Shown: positions 22,180-34,129 of the stretch, in pieces
Position numbering within the stretch: position 1 is the stretch's first letter
Layout of the letters: each line of letters opens with the position of its first letter
NCBI GenBank assembly: GCA_008508345.1
Contig: QNGE01000858.1
Location: 31,256 to 95,255, forward strand
From: Paragonimus westermani
Lineage: Eukaryota > Platyhelminthes > Trematoda > Plagiorchiida > Troglotrematidae
Direction: 5' to 3'
Length of the DNA stretch: 64,000 bases
Program-made: the position numbers and the translations under genes
The notes under the pieces: generated by a model
Seen by the model: the letters and a program-made list of their open reading frames with translations, nothing else
What the model was told of the DNA's origin: nothing
Database searches by the model: none

Positions 22180-23180
22180 TTTTGGAGGATTAAGGAAACT
22201 TCTGTTTTGCAGTTATGTTAGTCAAATTTTCCTTCATCCTGGTGATCGTTTTCGGATTAAAGAGTCTCTAAGAATCCCCGTAATCATGCAGTTTCTTTTC
22301 ATCATCTATCGTCTTCATCATATAGTTGCTTAATTACACCACATATAAACGTAACAATCCCGTCGGCTACAGCTGAGTCACCGTTAAAATGTAAATAACT
22401 GACCCCCATCAACTCCCAGATTTGAAGTCCGTTAAGTTGGAAATAGAACTGTTCTCATCGTGATCAGCCTAGAGCACGCGGTCAACCAAGGCAGCTTTCG
22501 ACTTGAATAAGCGGCTCGTTAATGCTTGTATTCGCAAGGGTCAGCCTCCACGCTTATTTTCAGATGTTCGAGAAAGAAGGTCTGCTGAGCCCGCTTTACC
22601 GCCAATCGCGATGCCAACGGAGTTCATGGTCACAAAATCCACTTCACAGCGCAATCGGCCCTAGAAAGGCGTCCACCTCTCAGTCAAACAGAGAAAGCCA
22701 GATTATCGCCTCTCAACTGCACCGTTTCGTTCAACGTTACACAACACATCCGTTAGCGCTTAGACAAAGAGACAAGAGGGAGAATGTGTGCCAGTTACCA
22801 TCTCAACTGTTGGCCAAAAAAACATGATTAGTAAGCTAGGTCGTTGGTGTGCCTGCCCGTACAACACCGGCAAGTACTATTTTAATGTGTATGCACTAAA
22901 TCGTTCCGCTATCTTTATGTTCATGAATAATGAACAAATTGCAGTGCAACAGAAATATCCCGCAGTTATTGAGATAGCCTTCACCTGCAAAAGCGGAAAG
23001 AAATCGCCTGTTCGTTTTGGCTGCTGTAAACACCAGTGGTGTAGGTTAACTGGCTGGTTTGCAACCAAAACGAAAGTCCGTCACAACGAGACTGGACCTT
23101 GACGCGGTGTGACGGTGTGCGCATCTCGTTGACCCATTAGGCCAAACCATACGGTGTGGCCACCACACCGACAGAGTTAC
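22180..23180. other. RABL2 upstream region, nothing secure
   Basis: No P-loop exon is readable on the minus strand here. Two plus-strand open frames of about 100 codons (22522-22827 and 22788-23102) show no domain and are probably chance or repeat-derived. Confidence 0.4.
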
Positions 23181-23689
23181 TCACACTAGGCAAGCCAACA
23201 GGCGGGGGTCTGACAAACCAAAGTCTCCTGGTTCTCCAGGTTAGGGGTTGGAATAATTTTAGCATCTTTTTACGGAAACTTTACCATTGTTGACATACTG
23301 CCGAAGGCTTTGGTTGAGAACCCGTCATTCTCCTGTCTAGGTCTGAGCGTCCTGGTAGTATATCAGCTCACACACAACCATGTATAATCACAACAAAGTT
23401 AATTCCATACTACACCGGCCATCTCGTAATATAAACCGGGTGGCCCTGTCTGCTGCACACAGCAGGATGAATGGGCGAAAACATGTTACTGCTGAACCTT
23501 CCATCACCGTCCTATCACATTTAGCTCTCAGGCCCCTCCCGACCCCCATTTCCCATAATTACTCTTCATGTCTCAGAATAGGTAAGGTTGAACATAGTAA
23601 CACGCTGTCAGTGAGTTCTGTCTCTCACCATTTAGCCTCAGGACTCCCTCGTCTCATGCTAGTTTACGAATCAATATGGACACTTCCAA

Positions 23690-24585
23690 CGTTTGCACAC
23701 TAAGACAGATCAGTCTCTAGCACTCACAAGATGCCCTGGTGACTGATCTTGATTATGCTGACAAGATGTTGCTGTTTGACAACTTCCAAGCAACATAAAC
23801 TACGCTAAACGCTATTTCGCGTTCTGTTAAGTGCTACGGAATGCGATTTGCAGCCTCAAGGGGCGAAGTGGTTCTGCGAGATTGCTGTGAGCACGTAGAT
23901 TTGATGTTAGATAATGAAGTAGTGGATGTTGTTGGCCGGTTTGTATACTTGAGAAGCTGGGTTCACGATGGCAGCGGAGGTGTAGGGAATGAAGTAGAAG
24001 TGCTAGGGCGGTGTTTACTAATCTGAGGCACCTCTGAAGACAGAGATGTGTTTCTCAGAAGCTTAAAGGTCGCGTATGTCAGACAACGGTGAGGGCTGTA
24101 TTACTTTACGGCAGCGAAAATTGGCCGCTCAGGGTACAGGACGTAGACCGCCTTCAGGTATTCAACCACCGGTTTGCGTTCAATCGCTCTTATCGGGTGG
24201 CGCCAGCGATTGAGCAGCGAGGCAATTAGAAAGCAGGTGTTTAGCACTGATTGTCAGAGGAGTTCTTTTGCTCACTCCTACATTAGCACAGACTAAGATG
24301 GCTAGGTCATTTGTTAAGGATGCCAGCTAGTTGTCTATCACACCGTGCACACTACCGACGCTGCGGCCGGCTTGTGAAAAGTTCGAAATGGACAGATGGT
24401 GACTTAACGTATAGAAATGAATTCACTCATGAAAGGTTTGGTCACTGTAGATAGGTTTCATCTCCCGGACCGGAGCCGTCGCAACCCACAGGGTCGGTGG
24501 CTGGAGACGTTAGGCGAGGTGGCGACTAACCGCGTTCATTGGCATAAATGTTGTCTTTGTTTGTCCGAGTTGTCTAAGAAGTGAG
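23690..24585 (+). pseudogene. RTE-like LINE, RT end to C-terminus
   Basis: Blocks run in order. DLDYADKMLLF at about 23745-23780 is the catalytic box, with the second D of YADD changed to K. Then come VLRDCCEHVDLMLDNEVVDV and GRFVYL (23870-23955), [20 protein letters not shown] (24095-24150) and [10 protein letters not shown]. The C-terminal WLGH-type region is near 24300. The last part is frameshifted, and the stop aligned with the copy at 6.8 kb is the TGA at 24582-24584. The sequence 23200-23690, with CTCCTGGTTCTCCAGG, may be part of the same element's 5' region, but I cannot show it. Confidence 0.8.
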
Positions 24586-24880
24586 TGAATTTACTGACGC
24601 GGGGCAGTAGAAGCCGCGTCTAACTGTTAGCTGTGTTGCTAATGAAGCATTGTTTTCAATTACAGCTCGGTTGTTTGTCTGTAATGTGTAAGCACCTTGA
24701 TGTTGAATGTTTGAATATAGACAGCTATTTTTAGTAGCTAGGTCCCTGCAGATCCCCTTCTTTTTTCTTCTCTTCATATACAGGGTTTGCTGTCTTTCTT
24801 CTTCGGAGTGGTGTGGCAGCTAGGCATTTGTGTGAACCACTGATTTATTGCTGTTTACGATGATGATGTTGATGATGAAA
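24585..24880 (+). repeat. RTE-like LINE 3' UTR and GATGAT-type tail
   Basis: This is the reverse-complement partner of the minus-strand 3' UTR at 6580-6843, with shared words such as CACCTTGATGTTGAATGTTTGAATATAG split over both copies. It ends in GATGATGATGTTGATGATGA near 24858-24878, a short tandem tail of the kind RTE elements leave instead of poly(A). Confidence 0.8.
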
Positions 24881-24889
24881 ACGACGGTA

Positions 24890-26005
24890 GCCATTGTTCA
24901 CTTTCTGCCACCGGTGGTTTTCTTCGTATGGTCAATCAAGATTATGACATTAACGATGGATGCCAGTTCGTAAATCCAACCCGTAGCTGGACGGCATGAT
25001 TCACTGTCGTCAACCTGTGATTCGAAGTCACATTCTGAGGAACTTACGCTAATTTAACTGGGATGAAACTGCTTAAGAATGCTATGCTCACACGTAACCG
25101 CTGGAGGTGCACAGTAGTACCGACTGAGACTAAGAGCGGGTGCCACATCGTACGACCGATTCGTTAGATCAGGAAAATGGGCGTCGAACCATACAAATGC
25201 TAATATTTGGGAGGCGCAACAACAACTACGTTGAGTGGACCTATCAGTCAGTGTATCAATATAACCTCAAAGTGCAAATTAGAATGAAGCAGGCGTTAAG
25301 ACTCGCAACGGTCCATTAGTATGCACCTTTTATCGACCGCATAAAACACACTTAACTAAATTCAGTTGTCCACAGTATATTCCACCATATTCACTTGCAC
25401 GAAGAACCTTTCGCACACTTATTGGTATTGAGAGCATGCACTAAGTTCAGTTCTTCGTCGTAAGTTCCACAGTGTTTATTTTAACTTCAATAACCTAATA
25501 CCAATGCACCGCACAGTAACGACTATTATGTGCACAGTACAGTTATCCATTCATTTCAACCATATTTCATGATACAACACATTTGACGCATTTATTTCGC
25601 ACGTCTATTCTGTCATTATCGATAAACGGTTAATCCAAATTTTGTTCAGATTATTTTTTCATGAGTTTCGATCCGCGCCCGTTACATTCTACCATATTCT
25701 CCTTCCTTTGTGTTATTTACCGCTATTTGCTTGTGTTCCACTCAGCAGTGCGTCCAGCAGCCGCTCACCTATATGACTGGCGCCTTTTGAATCGTACTGA
25801 CGTTAATGTCGACGTGCTTAGTACTATCTGGTGGTCATACCGTTGGTCAAACTGCTTACCCCGGTTTTCGAAGTACTAGATTGAGAGGAACGAAAAGTTC
25901 AGCAATTCCGGTTGGTTTGCGTGGTCCAGTTGTTGGTAAATGAAGCACCGTACCTATTCCACTAGGGGCTATGCGACTTGCTCACTTAAATCGAATGGGA
26001 TTCAG
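24890..26005. other. No recognisable gene
   Basis: Only short open frames are present. The minus-strand frame at 25982-26266 overlaps the decayed LTR beginning at 26012 and is not a gene. Confidence 0.45.
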
Positions 26006-26011
26006 CACCAG

Positions 26012-26365
26012 TTTAGTGGTTATGTGCACTACCTTGCTCCTTTCAAATGGAACGTATACGGTGCCAGAGGCTAAACAATAAAGGGAATGAGTAAGAAACT
26101 GAATGTGCATTACGTGAGAAGCAAAGTCGGCCTCGCGAGAATAGCTGCGGATGTCAAAGCCCAAACTGCCAACGTACGACGAAACCGGAAGTGTGTGTCG
26201 GGCCAGTGACGTGTGTGGGTGAAAAAACACGGACGCGGCTTCATTCAGCAGGTTGATGAAAGACAAACTTCTTTTTTATCGTATGTACAATGTGATGTTA
26301 TATTTTTAGAAGTATTCTACACATCGCACAACAGCCAGACCTGAGGTATTTTTAAATCAGTCGTC
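26012..26365 (-). repeat. Decayed LTR related to A2
   Basis: The plus-strand string TATGTACAATGTGA, followed about 25 bp later by TTCTACACATCGCA and a CAGACC...GGTAT end, matches the LTR at 40398-40778. The opening TTTAGTGG...GTGCACTA does too. The middle is much diverged. No second LTR or interior is nearby, so it is probably an old solo LTR. Edges are approximate. Confidence 0.55.
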
Positions 26366-26369
26366 GCCA

Positions 26370-27430
26370 AAGCCATCCGCAAGATAAAACTCGACATTAC
26401 AAGGTCCACGTTTGCATAACCGAAGCAATCAGTGAAAGAAGCAACCGTCGTTCAGTACACCATATAAATGTAATCGTGCCTTTGATGATATCTGGATTCT
26501 AAGGAGCAACACTACACCGGTTTTTTCCATAGTCACCTTTCAGGAAAACTGATGCCTGCATAGGCTTAGTCTAAGACCATATGGTCCATAGCAGAATTCA
26601 CTCAGAGTTCAGCATACGTACACTAGGAATGCGATTACATTTCAAGATATCTTTAAAATGAACTAGTGCTATACGTTATATTCCTTAAAATAAACCTTAT
26701 GTACATATTGACAACTGTAAATATATGCGTCCTATTTAAAAAATTACTTTGTCGCTTCGGGGAAAATAAACCAGAATAGTAAATAACTACAGTTGAATGA
26801 AGTACGTAATTTAAACAACGCAAACGAGTAAAATAAGCAGGTAACTCAAAAGCTGACCCAACTCTGTGTTGGCATCGTGAACTTATTTAGTTGTTCCATT
26901 GGTGACGTGGGCGTCAGTTTCCATATGCAGTTATAATACGAAGCTACTGAAAGCTTTGCTCGTTCCACCCATGGTCTGAGTTAGCAAAATATTGATTTGC
27001 CGTTATAACTTAATTAAAACTACTTTTTTTTGTGTCTACCATGGTGATCATCACCAACTCCATGAATGTTGGATGGCTGCAAATCCCTGATGTGAGCGGT
27101 CTATGTGGGTGCCGCATGACTATTCAGAACAAATTGTGATGACAACTACACCTCCACCGGTACCATTTTAAGTCCACTGACCCAAAACATCAGCACGCTG
27201 GACACCTTTCACCTGTGTGAGCTGTCTGTTTATAGGCGCCTAACTGCGTCTAACTGCGCAAGTGACACAGCACTCGCTGTTGTGAATGAACAGGCGCAAG
27301 ATGCTATCAAACGCAAGCACCAAACAAATAACCTCTATGGAAAAAGCACTGGAGAAAAGTCAGTCTGAGCCGTCGGGCAGGAAGCCAGAGGTGGCTTATC
27401 TGAACGAGTAGGTACCTCTAGCTTACCCCG
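26370..27430. other. No recognisable gene
   Basis: The stretch is AT-rich without open frames of interest. Part of 27060-27430 may be decayed continuation of the LINE fragment that follows, but no motif can be read. Confidence 0.4.
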
Positions 27431-27439
27431 GACATACTG

Positions 27440-27670
27440 TCACAAAGAGGGCAGTGGCGCTGTATGAGGAGAACGGCGACGAAGCTGTGCATTAAAATCG
27501 CCCACTATTAGTGTGACGTCAGTGTTTAGTTTGCGCCGGAAGGTCCGTGGAGGCGTTGTAGAGCGTGCTTTTGTAGCATCCAAACGGCCGTCCATTGGAG
27601 TGTGTGCCGACATATGCCGACGATACGATGGCTTTTGCGCATAACCTGTGCGGTTACCCATGAGAGTTTA
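27440..27670 (-). pseudogene. Probable LINE endonuclease fragment
   Basis: The 73-codon minus-strand frame contains FRRKLNTDVTLIVGDFNAQL. The GDFNA core is the metal-binding block of the apurinic-type endonuclease of RTE and related LINEs, usually preceded by a hydrophobic strand as here. The flanks are not recognisable. Confidence 0.6.
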
Positions 27671-27679
27671 AAAATCGGC

Positions 27680-29005
27680 GCTCACGCTTTCTAATCAGAG
27701 AGCATTGAGCTCCTGTGCATGTGTTGTTAGCGGAACTCATTAATGGAGACGGAATTGCAAGTGATCAGTACTCAGTCACTTAAACAGAGGTCCAGTAAGC
27801 ACATGTAAGGAAACTACCCATATGGAAGTTTTGTGGTCTCACTCGTGACCTTTGGTGAGTGCCCGATTTTGTTTGGGTAACTGAATATTCGACTGACATC
27901 CAGCTTGTTTGCTGCTGGTCTGTCTGTTTGATGAAAGCTCGCCGAGTTTGGTTCCGCTCTCCTACTAGCTTCAACCGTGACTGATACCCTAGATTCTTGT
28001 TGAATGAACTTTTCTGTTATTTCTTTTCAAATTTTCCGATTACGTTGGTCGCCAAAACCTCCTAGAAAGCACACCAAAATCGACGGTTCACCCTGGTGTA
28101 ATTCGATGGTGCCAATTTGAAACCTGTTTTCTGTTCATCACATCATAGGGTCAGTGTAGTTTGTTTACATTGCGTTCAAATGGACCACCTAATATCCGTC
28201 ACCAAGTTCTCAGCCGCAACAAAGAACCCGAATCACGTGGGAATGCACGTTTTAAGGTTTGCTAAATCTCGTGAAAACTTTTCTGTATTCGTAAGTTCAA
28301 CTTGTTTATAGTGCTTGCAGTAATCCCAAAGTGTGACGCTAAACCCAGTTTTCAAGAGGATTTTAAGGTCAGCTAATGCATCATGGACAGAGAAACAGAC
28401 GGTTTCCAGTGATCTGGACTTGCAGACTCGAACCTGTTCACCGTCAATTCAAAAACGACCTATTGGGTATAGCAGATACACGCCCACTTTAAACACGTAG
28501 ACCTGTGAATAGCCTTAAGCGCTCTTCCGAACGTAAATTACCCACACACTACAACTGTAGTGGGTGTCATGAACAGTTTCAATCTATTAACGGAAAGTCT
28601 TGAGATTTTAAAAAATATGCAACCATTTGGTACACCTAAATTAGTACACTAGGACATCCAATCACTCTGGCGTCCAGCAAATAAACACACACTGGAGAGT
28701 GCATCTGGTTTAGAAATACGTGGGAGGCAAGACAGACTTTCATATATTTGCCAGTGATGAACACCAAAAAGGATACTAATCATTAACCAAAAACCGCTCA
28801 ATAAGCCTTAATGTAATAACATATATATGTTAAACGAAAAACTACTTTGACTTCCCAACTGCACTATCTCCTAAGCAAATGATCTTGATACTGTTTGTCG
28901 AGTATGCCAAAACCTCTTCAGGATACTGCGACATATTTGGCGGGTGACGCGAAACTATCAAGCTTCAAGTAGTTAAACAGTGCGATTAACCATTGTTCAT
29001 TGATG
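27680..29005. other. Left flank of B1; no gene recognised
   Basis: No domain is visible. B1 was inserted at the GCAG ending at 29009. Confidence 0.45.
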
Positions 29006-29009
29006 GCAG

Positions 29010-29423
29010 TGTAGCATTCTGTACACCACTTTGTATTTTATAATCTTTATTGTTCGCTCTCTTCGCTCTTATCTAACTCACTTGTACAGTCCATGTTTAA
29101 ACCAAGTTAATTGATTGATTCGATAATCAATATTTAATAATCTATCTCCGAGGTCGTGAGCCGTGCGTTTTCTCTGCGTTCTGTGTCGCTCGTGTACAGG
29201 CTTCGGGACGAAAGAATACCAACGGAACCATTAATCTATCTCAGCAGAAATCTCTTAGAAGTAACATTACGGATCGTATCCGTCGGATATTTCATTCAGT
29301 AAAGTGGAATTTCTGAACTAACGCACCTTCACAAGCCACTGCGAGTCATTTCATTCCAGTTTTTAACACATTATGGCTTCGCGCTCATGCTCGAGTTATT
29401 TGACAGTGATTAGGTCCACTACA
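29010..29423 (+). repeat. 5' LTR of B1
   Basis: Apart from two single-base differences it is identical to the 3' LTR over the first 376 bp. The last 38 bp differ at about ten positions. A relic of the same LTR family lies at 49530-49937. Confidence 0.94.
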
Positions 29424-29521
29424 TAAATTGGTGGGCCCGAATTTTTTTCCATACTTTCCTCCGTACATATTCATCTTCTTTTTGGTTCCGTTATCTGTAA
29501 GCTCAGAACCTCCAATAGTTT

Positions 29522-30364
29522 GTGATGATTTTTGATTCCGAGACTAGTTCATTTTCAGAGAACGCCATTAACCTTAAATTACTTGCATTTGGTATTTCAA
29601 ATCACCGCGTTTGGTTCACTCAGGTGGAAACACTTTTTCAACTTCGTAAAATCAATCCACAGTCCACCATGTTCTCCTATGTGGCTACGCAGTTGCCTAC
29701 AGATATTGTGTCTGAAGTAATCAATATGCTTGACCCTATGCTAACTAAGTTCTCATACCATAAACTCAAATCTGCTGTTTTAAAGCGTACCACGGTGTCA
29801 GATAAGATCAAGCTCCAACAATTACTCTCTGACGTCGAGTTGGGTGATCGCACCCTCTCTCAGTTGCTGCGCTACATGAGATCCCTGGTAGGCGATAACA
29901 GTATAGGTGATTCCATCCTCAGGCAACTGTTGACCAAATGCCTCCCGACCAACACTTCGGTCATTTTGTCAGTACAAGACCCCGACACGCTATTAGAGAC
30001 GTTAGCAAAGGCGGCGGACAAGGTCCACGAGTGTTTCTTCAAGCGTTCCATCAAAAATGTGCTAAACACTTCTCCTCATGCCGATACACAACAAGAAACG
30101 CTTGATAATCTCCAACGCCAGGTGTCTAATCCAAAACTCACAGTGAATAACTTAGCTGGACGCACCATGAAGGCCCGCAAATTTTCGCGCAATGGACCAC
30201 GCTCTTGCTCGCGACCTCGCATAGTAAAGCCGCAAACCTCTGATATCTGTTACTACCACAGACCTTTCGGTAACCATTCCCGCAAATGCACACACCCATG
30301 TGCACATAGCAGTCCGCGCACTAAGGACAACACCAACCAGAGAACCGGCCCGGCCAGGCAGTAA
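29522..30364 (+). CDS. B1 Gag with CHCC nucleocapsid motif
   Basis: This is an intact 280-residue frame, 100 bp after the 5' LTR. The N-terminal half reads FGISNHRVWFTQVETLFQLR, FSYVATQLPTDI and LELGD-type SDVELGDRTLSQLLRYMRSL, aligning with C1 Gag. The end carries C-x2-H-x9-C-x3-C (C243, H246, C256, C260). This is the CHCC arrangement of CsRn1-lineage elements, not the usual CCHC zinc knuckle. The stretch between residues 180 and 240 is basic and serine-rich, as expected for RNA binding. The TAA stop overlaps the pol ATG (TAATG, 30362-30366), which suggests pol is made by reinitiation rather than frameshifting. Gag would assemble the particle. It is the only B1 protein that looks functional. 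Confidence 0.93.
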   Translation: MMIFDSETSSFSENAINLKLLAFGISNHRVWFTQVETLFQLRKINPQSTMFSYVATQLPTDIVSEVINMLDPMLTKFSYHKLKSAVLKRTTVSDKIKLQQLLSDVELGDRTLSQLLRYMRSLVGDNSIGDSILRQLLTKCLPTNTSVILSVQDPDTLLETLAKAADKVHECFFKRSIKNVLNTSPHADTQQETLDNLQRQVSNPKLTVNNLAGRTMKARKFSRNGPRSCSRPRIVKPQTSDICYYHRPFGNHSRKCTHPCAHSSPRTKDNTNQRTGPARQ

Positions 30365-33125
30365 TGGCGACAGCTGCTGCTGGCCAGCCCAACAGTCATC
30401 TGTTTTATGTCCAAGATAACTCCATCGGACTTCGTTTCCTTATTGACACCGGTGCAGAGGTCAGCGCTATACCCCCAGGTAAAACCAAACGCTATCTCAA
30501 ACCCGCTGAGTACATCTTACAGGCGGCCAACAATTCCAAAATCGTGACCTACGGTCAGCATTACTTTTTGGCCGATCTTGGACTGCGTCGAAGTTTTCCT
30601 TGGATTTTCATCATCGCCGACGTTCAACACCCCATTATCGGCATCCATTTTCTCACCAGGTACGGACTGGCTGTTGATCTCAGCCGCCGGAAACGCGTTG
30701 ACAACACCAATATTTTGAGTGTTCAAGGTAAAGCCACCACCATCAAATCGATCGGACTTCGAATGGCTCTACCGGAAGCCAACCAGTGTACAGATCTGCT
30801 GAAACAGTTTCCAGGAATCTATCAACCTACACCTGTTATCGTGACACCGAAGCATGATGTTTCACATCACATAGTCACCAAGGGACCACCCAAATCCGCG
30901 TCGACTGCCTCCGGAAAAGTTGAAGATCGCCAAAGCGGAATTTGCGGAAATGCTAAGTTTAGGAATCATCCGTCCTTCAATCAAGGCTTACCATCAAATT
31001 CCTGTGGCTCCCGATGACATCGCTAAGACGGCGATCACAACCCCATTTTACTTATTCGAACTTGTGCGTATGCCTTCTGGCATCTGCAATGCTGCCCAAA
31101 CATTTCAGCGTTTCATGGACCAAGGTTTACACGGAACAGACTTTGTGTTTGTCTACACTGCCGACAGACTTGTTGCCAGAAGCAATGCGCAGCAGCACCT
31201 ATCTCATCTGAAGTCTGTCTTTGAGCGTTTAAGCCACTACGGCGTCACCATCAACACAACAAAAGGCATCTTCCGTGCCTCTTCCACTGACTTTCTTGAT
31301 CACTGCATCGATAAATACGGCATCAGAATGCTACCGGAGAAAACCAACGCTATTTCGGATTATCCATTGCTCCATTCTATTAAAAGCCTCCGTCAATTTT
31401 TGGGGATTGTCAATTAATATTTTCGTTTTATTCCCGATTGCTCCGACATGCTTAAACCATTGACTGATCTGCTGCAAAATAACCCAAAAAGTTCTTCACT
31501 ACAGAAGCCACCACCGCTTTCAATTCCGTTAAGCAGGCTCTGGCTAACGCCATATCCCTAAGCTATTTGAGTACTGACGAACATGCACGGCTAGTTCTAA
31601 AGACCGACGCCTCTCAGTCCGCTGTCAGTGCGGTCTTGCAGCAAATCATCGGCGATGAAATCCGACCGCAACCCTTTTCCACCCAAAAGATACAACCTGC
31701 CCAAACGAGGTACAGCACCTTCGGCCGCGAATTGCCAGCCATGTACCTTGCCGTCAAGCATTTCCGACGTTTGTTAGAAGGACGTCAATTTACCACCCTC
31801 ACGCACCACAAGCCGCTAACACATGCTTTCAACACTTCCCCAGACAGACACTCCCCGAGAGAAACTCGCCACTTGGACTTTCTGTTCCAGTTCATGACGG
31901 AAATTCACCACATAGATGGCCCCAGCAAGCTGGTCGCAGATGCTTTATCTCGCGCACACATTCATTACTTATCAGCATTTCCCATCGATTTAGAAGCCAT
32001 AACGGCGGCACAACAAAACGACAAGGAATTCAGTGAACTGCGCCCTCACAGGTCTCTGAAATTCGTTCAGTTACCGCTCCTCCACTGCGACTCCAGAATA
32101 TACCGTGACATCTCGACCGGTAAACCTAGACCACATGTCCCCACTAATTACCGGCGAAATATTTTCAGCCACTTCCACTCCATCTCTCATCCTGGCATCC
32201 GGTCCACCATCAAGCTAATCACCGACCGTTTTGTCTGACCAACCATGCGCAAGAACATACGTGAATGGGCCAAGCATTGATTTTCCTGCCAGCGAAGTAA
32301 GGTACACCGCCACAAATGGCACTTTCAGTGTACCTCACGCCCGCTTCAGACACGTCCACATTGACATCGTTGGCCCACTTCCACCTTCGAACGGCTTCAC
32401 GCATATGTTGACGTGCATTGATCGTTTCACACGATGGCCGCAATCGACGCCCATACGCGACACCTCAGCCGAGAACGTCGCACGGACGTTTGTGGAAACT
32501 TGGGTATCCACTTTCGGCGTACCTACCTTCATCACTACTGACCGCGGTTCCCAGTTCACATCCATGCTGTTTCGCGACCTGCAGCACTTACTCGGCTGTG
32601 AACACTATCGAACAACCGCCTATCACTCAGCATAAAACAGCCTAGTGGAACGTTTCCATCGTCAACTCAAAGCTGCCATCCTTTCTACAGCGTCTGGCCC
32701 AAACTGATCGAAAAACTTGCCACTCGTTTTGCTTGGCATCCGCAACACTATCAAGGAGACATCGGCTGAACGCCTGCTGAACTTGTCTGTGGCACCAACT
32801 TACGCCTGCCAGGCGAAATGATTACGGACTCTAGAACCACGCGCGAGATAGACACGTTACACGTCTGGAACTACATATGAGCAGGTTGAAGCCAATCCCA
32901 ACGAGGACCACCCCGAAGCTGACTCAAGTGCACGAAGACTTGCGCACTTGCCCCTTCGTGTTTGCCATAGCTGACGCACAAAAGAAATCTCTCTAGCCAA
33001 CTTATGATGGCCAATTTACAGTGCTCGAACGTCACGATAAGTATTTCATCATCAGCCGTAACAGCACTCGCGATTCAGTAGGCGTTGACCGCTTAAAAGT
33101 GGCCTATGTGGACCATACAGTCTAG
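30364..33125 (+). pseudogene. B1 pol: PR, RT, RNase H, integrase, broken
   Basis: Protease ([14 protein letters not shown]) is intact, then a frameshift near 30905-30920 moves the frame. RT jumps from LGIIRPS directly to AYHQIPV near 30980, losing about 56 residues that include the A-block aspartate. The catalytic box reads YTAD in place of YxDD. Stops or shifts follow near 31418 (TAA) and 31490. RNase H (31567-32238) keeps TDAS and GREL but has THHKPL where TDHKPL is expected. A TGA at 32236-32238 falls at the same tryptophan position as in A1. The integrase core then reads [22 protein letters not shown] and LVERFHRQLK, so all three acidic residues are present, with a TAA between the last two blocks. 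The pol tail ends with PVRFADYLEQ near 33315. Confidence 0.92.
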
Positions 33126-33382
33126 CCTCCTCCTCCTCTCACTTGACTACCTCTTTCTCCCATCCAGGTCTTTCGATCCAATCCACCCAACACTTATCAA
33201 AAACACCTTCAGACACCACTACTCCCGCCGTGGACGTGCAATTCTTTTATCTCCCTCCACCACAAACACGTTGCGGACGACCGCACAAACCACCTGTCCG
33301 TTTCGCAGACTATTTAGAGCAATGTCATTCTTCTTCTTTCCGAGCGTTTTCGTACTATAATTACCGCTCTAGGGTGGAGCTC

Positions 33383-33796
33383 TGTAGCGTTCTGTACACC
33401 ACTTTGTATTTTATAATCTTTATTGTTCGCTCTCTTCGCTCTTATCTAACTCACTTGTACAGTCCATGTTTAAACCAAGTTAATTGATTGATTCGATAAT
33501 CAATATTTAATAATCTATCTCCGAGGTCGTGAGCCGTGCGTTTTCTCTGCGTTCTGTGTCGCTCGTGTACAGACTTCGGGACGAAAGAATACCAACGGAA
33601 CCATTAATCTATCTCAGCAGAAATCTCTTAGAAGTAACATTACGGATCGTATCCGTCGGATATTTCATTCAGTAAAGTGGAATTTCTGAACTAACGCACC
33701 TTCACAAGCCACTGCGAGTCATTTCATTCCAGTTTTTAACACATTATGGCTTCGCGCTCAAGCTGGAGTAATTTGGTGTTCTTTAGATCCACTACA
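33383..33796 (+). repeat. 3' LTR of B1
   Basis: This is the partner of 29010-29423. Its last 38 bp (33759-33796) diverge sharply from the 5' copy although everything before is nearly identical. Confidence 0.94.
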
Positions 33797-34038
33797 GCAG
33801 GCAGGATTCGCCGACCGTGTGAACCTCTTCACTGAGCGTCTCGACACTTGAATGAGCAGGGCTTTGCGTGACGGCTTTCTTTCAGCGCGTCAACATGCGC
33901 GTATCTGGGATCCGTTTGGTGGCATCGTCATTGTGGCATATGTACAATGAAGGAAGGATGTCGGATGGTGTCATCCGCCCTCCGACTTCTTTCTTTGTGC
34001 ATGGGACTAATCTATGTTTGTTTTTACTTCTCTTTTAG

Positions 34039-34119
34039 TCCACCCTCCTTCAGAGATTGCTGATATGAACGTGTCAAGTGAACGGATAATTACAGCGTCA
34101 GTTCACTTAGAAACAATTG
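34039..34119 (+). CDS. Candidate internal exon, unidentified
   Basis: The acceptor is preceded by a long pyrimidine run (TTTTTACTTCTCTTTTAG) and the end is followed by GTAAGA, a strong donor. The 81-nt exon is open and reads HPPSEIADMNVSSERIIT followed by ASVHLETI. I do not recognise the protein and cannot connect it to other exons. It lies 240 bp past B1. Confidence 0.3.
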
Positions 34120-34129
34120 GTAAGATTTC

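Larger units (their letters stand above)
29010..33796 (+). mobile_element. LTR retrotransposon B1 (CsRn1-like Ty3/gypsy)
   Basis: The element is 4787 bp, the longest of the three. LTRs are 29010-29423 and 33383-33796, both 414 bp and both TGTAGC...CACTACA. GCAG at 29006-29009 and 33797-33800 is the 4-bp target-site duplication. The primer site TGGTGGGCCCGA starts at 29429. A GGGTGGAGCTC purine-rich run ends just before the 3' LTR. The order is gag, protease, RT, RNase H, integrase, typical of Ty3/gypsy. Gag is intact. Pol has an RT deletion of about 56 residues, frameshifts and several stops, so B1 is dead but keeps the most complete architecture. Confidence 0.95.
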
